Shown here: positions 7,390 to 13,754 of the stretch, in pieces
Layout of the letters: every line of letters starts with the position of its first letter
Numbering within the stretch: the first letter of the stretch is position 1
Origin: Bacillota bacterium
Lineage (GTDB): Bacteria > Bacillota > Clostridia > Christensenellales > CAG-138
Length of the DNA: 18,185 nt
Direction of reading: 5' to 3'
Assembly (NCBI GenBank): GCA_016288175.1
Contig: JAEEYN010000173.1
Span: 1-18,185 of the forward strand
Program-made: the position numbers and the translations under genes
Notes under the pieces: generated by a model
What the model was told of the DNA's origin: nothing
The model's input: only the letters and a program-made list of their open reading frames with translations
Database searches by the model: none

Positions 7390-8597
7390 GTGTGGAGTTT
7401 ATTGTCGACGTCGAGCCCGAGCGATTCAATGAGCTTCCTCTGACGCAGTCCGTCGGAGCGGAGCTTTTTCATTTCGGATGCGGAAACTTTATTTGCTTTA
7501 AGATCGGCGCGGGTCTTTTTGAGCTGATACGCCCAACAGAAGGGCCTGAGCATCAGATGCTTTTTCGCCGCCTGCCAGTTACTTCGCCCGGCTTTTTGCA
7601 GCATCCCGAAGAGCTTGAACGGGTTTTTGGCGCGCAGATAAACCGAAGCGACCTGACCGCGCTTGCCGCTGTGCTTGCCGAAACTGCCTTTGTCGATGAT
7701 GTATTCCGCAAGCTCTTCAAGAACTTTGCCGTCTGCGTTTGCGCTCCATTTGCGGGTCTTCGCAAGGCCGAGGTACTCTTCGGCGAAACCTGCTGCAGAT
7801 ACGGCAAATTTCGTAAGGCCGAGCCGGTCCGTAAGGGGGCGGAATGTACTTTCGAAGAAGCTGTCACTGAGATTTTCGGAAACGAAGAACATCCAGTCGA
7901 TCATCTGCCTCAGACCGAGGCCGACGCGCAGATGCTGGTTGATGTGAAGAAGCAGAACGAGGCCGTTGAGCTCCGCGGGCAGCATCGGAAAACGGAAGGA
8001 ACCCATAGTGCCCTCGGTGCGGCGGTCAATGCCGCTCTCGAAAAGAACCAGCAGCGATTCGTTATCTTCCGGAATGCTTCCGAGCCTGCGGTGGAGCTCG
8101 ATCTCAGCGCCGTTCTTTTTGAAGCCGATGTGGTGGAAACCTTCGCCGGAAGTTTCGGCGGAATAACCGTTTTCCTTCATAAGCGCGCAGGCGCGTTCGA
8201 AATCCGCGCGCTTGACAAGCACGTCGATATCGCCCATTGCCCTGTGGAAGGGGGAAGGGTAAAGATATGCGGCGGCGGAGCCCTTGATTATCACGAAAGG
8301 TATGTTGTTATTTTCAAAAAGCTTGACGAGCGCTTCCTGCGCCGCCATGAGCCTCAGCCCGCGCATCTGAAGATCGAAGCAGGCCTTTTTCCAATCGCTT
8401 TGAAGCTCTTTGTCGCAAAGCTTGCGGCTTTCAAGCCACTTTGCGGCGAGAGAAAAAACATCCTGCGCCTTAAGAAGGGAATAGATTTTAGGCCAAAGCT
8501 CGCTATCGGGCGGCGGAAGAGAAGAGCCTGACGCATCGCGCCCGCTCCAAAGGCATTCCTTCATCAAATCGAATACGGCTTTTGCTTCGGCTTCCAT
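7377..8597 (-). CDS. Nucleotidyltransferase-like protein of RiPP loci (NTP_transf_5 type)
   Basis: This 406-aa protein belongs by eye to the minimal-nucleotidyltransferase-like family found beside peptide natural-product genes. Residues 101-126 carry the fold's core: FVIIKGSAAAYLY followed by MGDIDVLV, with the metal-binding pair D123/D125. A candidate third acid is E167 in IELHRRL. The rest is mostly helical and I cannot assign domains to it. Such proteins occur beside HprK-like kinases in some lasso peptide loci (paeninodin type) and other RiPP loci, where a peptide-tailoring role is proposed. Here it is divergent from the kinase gene and shares its intergenic promoter region. I chose the ATG at 8597, with GGAG 6 nt upstream; a TTG directly before it is possible. 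The substrate is unknown. Confidence 0.8.
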   Translation of the reverse strand: MEAEAKAVFDLMKECLWSGRDASGSSLPPPDSELWPKIYSLLKAQDVFSLAAKWLESRKLCDKELQSDWKKACFDLQMRGLRLMAAQEALVKLFENNNIPFVIIKGSAAAYLYPSPFHRAMGDIDVLVKRADFERACALMKENGYSAETSGEGFHHIGFKKNGAEIELHRRLGSIPEDNESLLVLFESGIDRRTEGTMGSFRFPMLPAELNGLVLLLHINQHLRVGLGLRQMIDWMFFVSENLSDSFFESTFRPLTDRLGLTKFAVSAAGFAEEYLGLAKTRKWSANADGKVLEELAEYIIDKGSFGKHSGKRGQVASVYLRAKNPFKLFGMLQKAGRSNWQAAKKHLMLRPFCWAYQLKKTRADLKANKVSASEMKKLRSDGLRQRKLIESLGLDVDNKLHTGIE

Positions 8598-8626
8598 CAA
8601 ACGCTCCGATTGACTTTGTTTTTCGG

Positions 8627-8655
8627 ATTATATCATAAACTTCGTTAACAGTCAA
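8627..8655 (-). promoter_or_regulatory. Promoter of the nucleotidyltransferase gene
   Basis: On the minus strand, TTGACT (8655-8650), a 17-nt spacer and TATAAT (8632-8627) give a near-consensus sigma-A promoter about 30 nt upstream of the start codon. Confidence 0.8.
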
Positions 8656-8698
8656 ATTGAAAAAAGCAAGCAAACAGCCTGTTTTTTTAATATTCTTG

Positions 8699-8726
8699 TT
8701 GACATGAAAGCAAAATGAGTTATAAT
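8699..8726 (+). promoter_or_regulatory. Promoter of the kinase-precursor-radical SAM operon
   Basis: TTGACA (8699-8704) and TATAAT (8721-8726) are both exact consensus hexamers separated by 16 nt. The leader to the kinase start is about 55 nt long and includes a small CCGCA/TGCGG hairpin at 8751-8763. Confidence 0.85.
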
Positions 8727-8788
8727 ATAAATGTAGCAGTTTGTGCCTTCCCGCAGCGTGCGGAGAATGAATCGGAGGAACATGGGAA

Positions 8789-9559
8789 ATGAGCTGGGAA
8801 AAGACGGTTTTTGTTGCGGAGATAGCCGGCGTGCCGGTTGAGATCCGGGCAAGGTTTACCGTAAACAAAGCTTTTTTCAGCGACTGGTTTTCAAAAAAAG
8901 AACCGGAGCTCGTTATCGAACCTGAGTGGGAGGACCTTGACCGCATCCGCGTAAGCTTCGAAAAATACGCAGCAGAAGAGGGGAGAAAGCCCACAGAATA
9001 CCGCCACTGGTTCCTTGAAAACAACGCGATCCACGATCTGCTTGCGGAAAGTCTTATTTCGAAGAACGTTTTGCTGATGCACGGTTCCGCGCTTTCTTTC
9101 GGCGGAAAAGGCTGCCTTTTCACAGCTCCGAGCGGAACGGGCAAAAGCACGCATACGAGGCTGTGGAGGGAAGCTTTCGGCAGCCGCGTAACGATGATCA
9201 ATGACGATAAGCCGATGCTGCGCGTTGAAGAGAACGAGGTTATCTGCTTCGGCACTCCATGGAACGGCAAGCATCACCTCGGCGGAAATATCTCCGCTCC
9301 GCTCTGCGCGATCGCGTCGATCGAGCGGTCTGAAGAGAACCGCATTGAACCCATCGACAGATCCCGTGCTTTTCCAATTCTGCTGCGTCAGATCTATTCG
9401 CCGAGAAGCGCGGAATTGATGCGGCGCACGATCGAGCTCGAACAAGAAATAATGAAGCTTGTCCGCTTCTACCGCATCGGCTGCAACATGGCAAAAGAAG
9501 CAGCGATCGTTGCCTGTCGAGGCATTTTCGGAGAAGCATCGGAAACCGTACAGTACTAA
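8789..9559 (+). CDS. HprK-like kinase of a RiPP locus
   Basis: This 256-aa protein has a PEPCK/HPr-kinase-like P-loop core. The Walker A motif TAPSGTGKST lies at residues 112-121, and the acidic pair INDDKPML (D139/D140) stands where HprK has its metal-binding aspartates. A conserved-looking LLMHGSAL (95-102, H98) and GTPWNGKHHLGG (155-166) complete the core. HprK itself phosphorylates a serine of HPr. Shorter homologues in lasso peptide loci phosphorylate the peptide's C-terminal serine. Being directly upstream of a RiPP precursor, this enzyme probably acts on that peptide, for example on Ser35, Thr36, Ser39 or Thr57 of the precursor, or uses another small substrate; that is inference. A GGAGGA site sits 9 nt before the ATG. 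It is not a true HprK: it lacks that protein's N-terminal domain and length. Confidence 0.83.
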   Translation: MSWEKTVFVAEIAGVPVEIRARFTVNKAFFSDWFSKKEPELVIEPEWEDLDRIRVSFEKYAAEEGRKPTEYRHWFLENNAIHDLLAESLISKNVLLMHGSALSFGGKGCLFTAPSGTGKSTHTRLWREAFGSRVTMINDDKPMLRVEENEVICFGTPWNGKHHLGGNISAPLCAIASIERSEENRIEPIDRSRAFPILLRQIYSPRSAELMRRTIELEQEIMKLVRFYRIGCNMAKEAAIVACRGIFGEASETVQY

Positions 9560-9563
9560 AGCG

Positions 9564-9595
9564 TATGTCTATCCGGCATTTGTCGGATCCACATA
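9564..9595 (+). other. Hairpin between kinase and precursor genes
   Basis: TATGT and ATCCG on the left pair with CGGAT and ACATA on the right, with a 2-by-2 internal loop and an 8-nt apical loop. It lies just upstream of the precursor's ribosome binding site and could be a processing or 5'-end-protecting structure that raises precursor mRNA. Confidence 0.35.
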
Positions 9596-9620
9596 AAACT
9601 ATCGAAAGGAGTTACCGACA

Positions 9621-9803
9621 GTGAAGAAGTATCAGAAGCTCTCCATGGAAGTTGTGGAGATCGAGAACACCGACATCGTTACCGACAGTGGTGCAGCAGA
9701 ACCCGCAGATAACCCCGCGTATTCTACCAATTACTCCGGCGTTGGCCCCGGTCTCCCCGGCCACGGCGGCAACGGCAATGTAGACGGCACGTGCTGCAAC
9801 TAA
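9621..9803 (+). CDS. RiPP precursor peptide (60 aa), Gly-rich core ending Cys-Cys-Asn
   Basis: The peptide begins with a charged leader (MKKYQKLSMEVVEIENTD, residues 1-18) of the style common in clostridial precursor peptides. This is followed by a linker (IVTDSGAAEPADNPAYSTNY, 19-38) and a glycine-rich tail from S39 to N60 containing eight glycines, two prolines, one histidine, one threonine, one aspartate and the terminal C58-C59-N60. It has no transmembrane segment or Sec signal. The start is GTG at 9621 with AAAGGAG 9 nt upstream. Its place between an HprK-like kinase and a radical SAM/SPASM gene, with a PqqD-like protein downstream, identifies it as the likely substrate. Modification sites and the leader/core border cannot be read directly. 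The small residues around 23-26 (SGAA) are a possible cleavage site for the S26-type peptidase. Confidence 0.82.
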   Translation: MKKYQKLSMEVVEIENTDIVTDSGAAEPADNPAYSTNYSGVGPGLPGHGGNGNVDGTCCN

Positions 9804-9824
9804 TTTTCAGTTTGCAAAGAACAG

Positions 9825-9862
9825 TGCGCTCCTCCGAATGATCTGACATGCGGGGGAGCGCA
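9825..9862 (+). promoter_or_regulatory. Strong hairpin after the precursor, covering the radical SAM gene's SD-like sequence
   Basis: TGCGCTCCTCCG (9825-9836) pairs with CGGGGGAGCGCA (9851-9862) over 12 bp with one G-U wobble and a 14-nt loop. No T-run follows, so it is probably not a full intrinsic terminator. The only SD-like sequence before the radical SAM start, GGGGGAG at 9852-9858, lies inside the stem. The structure may stabilise the precursor mRNA and lower expression of the modification genes. Confidence 0.6.
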
Positions 9863-9873
9863 AACTTGAAATT

Positions 9874-11274
9874 ATGCGGGAGATATCAAAACAGGATAAA
9901 CTTCTGAACAAGATCCTGCCGCCGCAGCGGATGAAGGACTGCCCGACCTATCGGCGCAGCCGCTTTGTTATTCCGTTTGAGTATTCCGGCAGGTCATTTC
10001 TATTTAATCTTCTGACGAAGCAGTGCTTCGAACTTGACGCGCCATTTAATGAAGACGCCGTTTTTTCCCGCACCGATATCGAAGGCGATCCCGCCCTGAA
10101 AACTCTTGCGGAAGGTTATTTCCTTTTTCCCGAGGATAGCGATGAAAACAAGTTCTATCTTTCGCTTTCAACTGCGCTGCGCGCGTACTTCCGCCAGAAT
10201 GGCTATACGACTTATACCGTCCTTCCGACCTTCGCCTGCAACGCGCGCTGCGTTTACTGCTATGAAGAAGGCAGTAAACCGACCCATATGACGGAGGAAA
10301 CGGCCGACCGAACGGTCGATTTTATCCTACGAACAAAGAAAAAAGATGCACCTATCCTGCTTTCGTGGTTCGGCGGAGAGCCCCTTCTCGGGGAAAAGAT
10401 CATTGACAGGATCACGAATGGGCTTCGCGAAAAGGGCGTCGAATTTTATTCGACGATCATCACGAACGGCAGCCTTATAAACGGCAGGATCATTAAGAAA
10501 ATGACGGATGAGTGGAGGATCGGAACTGTCCAGATCTCCATCGACGGCCTTGAAGACGACTACATCCGCCGCAAACGTTACTATTCATACGACAATACCT
10601 TCGAAAAAGTCCTCGAAAACATCAACGCACTGGCTGAGGCGGGGATCAACGTCAATCTTCGCTGCAATATCGATACGCAGAACGCTGAAGATATTCCGAA
10701 AGTGATCGGGATGCTTGCAGGGAAACTGACGAAGAAAGAAAAAATAACCCTTTATTTTTCCGCGCTTAATGAAGTTCGCGCAAGCGAAGATAACTACAGG
10801 ATCAACGAGCTGATCGAAGAAACGAAACCGCTCATCGCGGAGGCGGGCTTCAAATCCAACCCGAGGCCAAGGCCGGGTTTGAGCTTCCGAGTTTTCCGCT
10901 GCATGGCGGACCGGATAACCGCAAATGTTGTTATCGGGCCGAGCGGAGAGCTTTCGCCCTGCCTTGAAAGCAACGCAGATACCGTCTACGGCAATATCAC
11001 CGAAGGCGTGACCGATAAAACAGTTTTCGGAAGATACGCACAGACTGGTCCCGTGCACGAAAAATGCGCTGACTGTCCCTATCTTCCGGACTGTACGGCT
11101 TTCGCGAACTGTCCCGTTGTCGACAGGCACTGCCGTGAGATACGAAAAGAGAATATTACGCGTTTCCTTCTCGATCTGGCCGAACGCTCGGATAAGGCGG
11201 ATGCACCGCTTGAATCCGAACTGAATCCGGAGGAGCGCGATATCAAAGAAAAAATGAACGAGATAATCGAATAA
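9874..11274 (+). CDS. Radical SAM/SPASM peptide-modifying enzyme
   Basis: This 466-aa enzyme should install a radical-made modification on the adjacent precursor. An N-terminal region of about 100 residues (including GRSFLFNLLTKQCFELD, 39-55) precedes the radical SAM barrel. The CX3CX2C motif CNARCVYC (C122, C126, C129) binds the SAM-cleaving 4Fe-4S cluster, and WFGGEP (165-170) matches the SAM-binding GGEP motif. The C-terminal SPASM domain supplies further cluster ligands: C343, C363, C398, C401, C407, C413 and C420. SPASM enzymes make thioether, C-C or other crosslinks or epimerise residues; which reaction occurs here is not readable. The ATG at 9874 has no close ribosome binding site, and its best SD-like sequence lies 15 nt upstream inside a hairpin. 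The PqqD-like gene follows after 9 nt. Confidence 0.93.
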   Translation: MREISKQDKLLNKILPPQRMKDCPTYRRSRFVIPFEYSGRSFLFNLLTKQCFELDAPFNEDAVFSRTDIEGDPALKTLAEGYFLFPEDSDENKFYLSLSTALRAYFRQNGYTTYTVLPTFACNARCVYCYEEGSKPTHMTEETADRTVDFILRTKKKDAPILLSWFGGEPLLGEKIIDRITNGLREKGVEFYSTIITNGSLINGRIIKKMTDEWRIGTVQISIDGLEDDYIRRKRYYSYDNTFEKVLENINALAEAGINVNLRCNIDTQNAEDIPKVIGMLAGKLTKKEKITLYFSALNEVRASEDNYRINELIEETKPLIAEAGFKSNPRPRPGLSFRVFRCMADRITANVVIGPSGELSPCLESNADTVYGNITEGVTDKTVFGRYAQTGPVHEKCADCPYLPDCTAFANCPVVDRHCREIRKENITRFLLDLAERSDKADAPLESELNPEERDIKEKMNEIIE

Positions 11275-11283
11275 GAGGCTGCC

Positions 11284-11544
11284 ATGAAACTTAAACCGAA
11301 TTTCATTACCCAGGATATCGACGGTACCCAATTCCTTATCCCCATCGGGGGAGAGGCGTTCAACGGCATCGTCCGCAGCAACGAACCCGCGGCGTTCATC
11401 GTTGACCTTCTGAAAGAGGAAACGAACGAAAACGCCCTCGTCGACGCGATGTGTGCGGAATACGACGCTCCGCGCGAAGTTCTTGCCGCCGATGTCGCGG
11501 CGGTGCTCGAAAAGCTGAGCTCGATCGGCGCGCTCGAAGAGTGA
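11284..11544 (+). CDS. PqqD-like RiPP recognition protein
   Basis: This is an 86-aa protein of the PqqD family, the stand-alone RiPP recognition element that binds a precursor's leader and presents it to the modifying enzyme. The N-terminal beta-strands (residues 1-28, including GTQFLIPIGGEAFNGIV) and the following helices fit the winged-helix PqqD fold. The pattern from EPAAFIVDLL (34-43) to a C-terminal helix ending LEKLSSIGALEE is typical. The likely ligand is the MKKYQKLSMEVVE leader of the precursor upstream. An AGAGG site sits 5-6 nt before the ATG. The stop overlaps the GTG of the peptidase gene, giving coupled translation. Confidence 0.88.
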   Translation: MKLKPNFITQDIDGTQFLIPIGGEAFNGIVRSNEPAAFIVDLLKEETNENALVDAMCAEYDAPREVLAADVAAVLEKLSSIGALEE

Positions 11545-11975
11545 ATACCGTAACATTCGAAGAAATACTTGCCCGCGACGGGAAGCTGATCTATAAAACG
11601 AAAGGGCACAGCATGCGCCCGATGCTTCGCCAGAACCGGGATCTTGTCATAATCGAACCGACGACGGAGCGCCTTAAGCGCTTCGATGTTGCGTTGTATA
11701 AGCACGGAGGGAAATACATCCTTCACCGGGTGATCAAGGTGAACGCGGAGGATTACACATTCCGGGGCGACCACAACTATTTCAAAGAACCCGGCATCAA
11801 GGATCACGAGATCATCGGCATCCTGACCGCCTTTGTGCGAAAGGGAAAACAGCACAGTACCGATGAAAAGGGTTACAGATTCCTTGTCAGGCTTTGGGTT
11901 TTTCTTTATCCTTTCCGTGCACTTGCCGTAAAGATAAAGCATCTGATCAAGAAGATCGTTAAAAGGCAGAACTAG
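11541..11975 (+). CDS. S26 (signal-peptidase-like) protease with Ser/His/Asp residues
   Basis: This 144-aa protein has the S24/S26 peptidase core: GHSMRPML (22-29, nucleophile S24), FDVALYKHG (48-56), ILHRVIKV (60-67, H62) and FRGDHNYFKEPG (74-85, D77). Histidine in place of the general-base lysine, plus a downstream aspartate, is the pattern of SipW/ER-type signal peptidases. Unlike those, it has no N-terminal membrane helix. A hydrophobic, basic C-terminal segment (112-143) may hold it on the inner face of the membrane. It probably removes the precursor's leader, because the adjacent exporter has no protease domain; that is inference. The start is a GTG overlapping the PqqD stop (GTGA). The frame is open farther upstream, but that would overlap PqqD heavily. 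Confidence 0.82.
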   Translation: MNTVTFEEILARDGKLIYKTKGHSMRPMLRQNRDLVIIEPTTERLKRFDVALYKHGGKYILHRVIKVNAEDYTFRGDHNYFKEPGIKDHEIIGILTAFVRKGKQHSTDEKGYRFLVRLWVFLYPFRALAVKIKHLIKKIVKRQN

Positions 11976-11984
11976 TTTAATCGA

Positions 11985-13697
11985 ATGAATAAAACGCAGA
12001 AATGGCTCTTCACCATTCCCGGTAAACGGAAATGGTACATAGTGATCCTGATCCTGCTCTTCGCCGCCGGCGGGGGAACGGGCGTTCTTTACGCACTGTT
12101 TATGCGCAATATCGTCGACTGCGCCGTAGCCGGCGACAAAGCCGGTTTCATCCGCAACGGGATTTTTATCGGCTCCCTTGTGCTGTTCCAGATACTCCTG
12201 AACGTGCTGGCGCGCTGGATCAAGGAACTTGCGCGGTCCGATATCGAAAACGTTTTCAAAAAGCGCCTTAATGACTGCATTCTGAAGAAAAACTATGCTT
12301 CCGTCAGCGCGATTCATACCGCCGAGTGGATGAACCGTCTGACGAGCGATACGGCCATTGTCGCAAGGGCATATACGGAGATCTTCCCGGGTCTTGTCGG
12401 AACGGTCGTCCGCCTCGTGAGCGCGCTTGTGATGATCATCGTTCTCGACGCGTGGTTCGCGTATATCGTTGTTCCCGGCGGTATCCTGATGATCGTTATG
12501 ACTTACTGCTTCCGCAGCAAGCTCAAGAAGCTCCATAAAAATATCCAGGAAAAGAACGGTAAACTGCGGGTATTTCTTCAGGAGCATATTGCAAGCCTGA
12601 TGATCATCAAATCCTTCTCCGCCGAAAAGCAGACTTCCGAGCAGGCATATGAGCGGATGAAGGACCATAAGGCCGCCCGCATGAAGCGCAACCACTTTTC
12701 GAATATGACCAGCACGGGCATGGCGCTTGCGATGCAGGCAATGTATCTTGTCGGTGTGATTTACTGCGCTTTCGGCATTATGAACGGCACAGTGACCTAC
12801 GGCACATTGACGGCGGTCATGCAGCTCATAAGCCAGGTGCAGGCGCCGTTTGCAAGTATTTCCGGCTATCTTCCGAAGTATTATGCAATGATCGCAAGCG
12901 CGGAAAGGCTTATGGAGATCGAAGAATTCGACGACGATATGTCCGGCAAAGCGAAAACAGAAAGCTTTGTACAGGAGTTTTACAATAAAAAACTCGATTC
13001 GATCCGCCTCGAAAACGCCTGCTTCACTTATCTGCCGACAAATGAAACCGAAAAAAACGTATCGAAGACCAATATGCCGATCGTTCTCGACAATATCACT
13101 TTGACGGTCGGAAAAGGCGAATACATTGCTTTCACCGGCTACAGCGGCTGCGGCAAATCGACTGTCCTGAAGCTTCTGATGTGCATGTATGCGCTCGACA
13201 GCGGGGACAGGCTGCTTGCTGAAAAGAGCGGTGAAACGGAGAGGCTGACGCCCGAATGGCGGCGTCTGTTCGCTTACGTCCCGCAGGGGAACCAGCTTCT
13301 GAGCGGAACGATACGCGATGTTGTCTCATTCGCGAACCCCGACAGATCCGGTGACGATGAAAAACTTCGCCGCGCACTTTCGATCGCCTGCGCCGATGAA
13401 TTCCTCGGCGAGCTTGAAAACGGCGTCGATACCGTTCTCGGCGAACGCGGGACCGGCCTTTCGGAAGGTCAGATGCAGCGCATCGCGATCGCGAGGGCGA
13501 TCTTCGCGGATAATCCGGTGCTGCTGCTCGATGAAGCGACGAGCGCGCTCGATGAGCATACTGAAAAGCAGTTGCTCAAAAACCTCCGCAGCCTGACGGA
13601 CAAAACGGTCATCATCGTGACCCATCGCCCCGCGGCGCTTTCGATTTGTGACAGGGTGCTTCGCTTTACGCCGAACGGCATAGAAGAGATCAAGTGA
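11985..13697 (+). CDS. ABC exporter with fused membrane and ATPase domains
   Basis: This 570-aa half-transporter probably exports the mature peptide. The N-terminal part (about 15-310) has roughly six membrane helices. The C-terminal nucleotide-binding domain (about 335-570) is complete: Walker A GYSGCGKST (385-393), Q-loop VPQG (432-435), signature LSEGQ (492-496), Walker B PVLLLDE (511-517), D-loop SALD and H-loop histidine H547. There is no N-terminal C39 peptidase domain, so it does not itself cleave a leader. It begins 9 nt after the peptidase gene with only a weak ribosome binding site, which suggests translational coupling. A good stem-loop with T-rich sequence follows, marking it as the last gene of the operon. 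Confidence 0.92.
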   Translation: MNKTQKWLFTIPGKRKWYIVILILLFAAGGGTGVLYALFMRNIVDCAVAGDKAGFIRNGIFIGSLVLFQILLNVLARWIKELARSDIENVFKKRLNDCILKKNYASVSAIHTAEWMNRLTSDTAIVARAYTEIFPGLVGTVVRLVSALVMIIVLDAWFAYIVVPGGILMIVMTYCFRSKLKKLHKNIQEKNGKLRVFLQEHIASLMIIKSFSAEKQTSEQAYERMKDHKAARMKRNHFSNMTSTGMALAMQAMYLVGVIYCAFGIMNGTVTYGTLTAVMQLISQVQAPFASISGYLPKYYAMIASAERLMEIEEFDDDMSGKAKTESFVQEFYNKKLDSIRLENACFTYLPTNETEKNVSKTNMPIVLDNITLTVGKGEYIAFTGYSGCGKSTVLKLLMCMYALDSGDRLLAEKSGETERLTPEWRRLFAYVPQGNQLLSGTIRDVVSFANPDRSGDDEKLRRALSIACADEFLGELENGVDTVLGERGTGLSEGQMQRIAIARAIFADNPVLLLDEATSALDEHTEKQLLKNLRSLTDKTVIIVTHRPAALSICDRVLRFTPNGIEEIK

Positions 13698-13704
13698 ATA
13701 CTTT

Positions 13705-13735
13705 CCGGGAGGCGAACCGCTTCCCGGTTTCGGTT
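13705..13735 (+). terminator. Likely intrinsic terminator of the RiPP operon
   Basis: CCGGGAGGCG (13705-13714) pairs with CGCTTCCCGG (13718-13727) over 10 bp with one wobble and a 3-nt loop, followed by TTTCGGTTT. It lies 8 nt after the ABC exporter stop. Confidence 0.6.
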
Positions 13736-13754
13736 TAGATAAGGACATAAAACA

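Noticed and set aside
9621..9803. SCIFF or typical ranthipeptide/sactipeptide precursor
   Set aside because: Only two cysteines, both at the C-terminus; these classes have several cysteines spaced through the core.
9825..9862. Intrinsic terminator after the precursor
   Set aside because: The stem is strong but no T-run follows, and the radical SAM gene begins 11 nt later; an attenuating or stabilising hairpin fits better.
11079..12695. 538-codon open frame on the minus strand across the peptidase and ABC exporter genes
   Set aside because: It is antisense to three genes with complete motifs, and such long shadows are common with this codon usage.
7377..13697. Lasso peptide locus
   Set aside because: The kinase and nucleotidyltransferase are suggestive, but no asparagine-synthetase-like cyclase or lasso leader protease is present, and a radical SAM/SPASM enzyme is.
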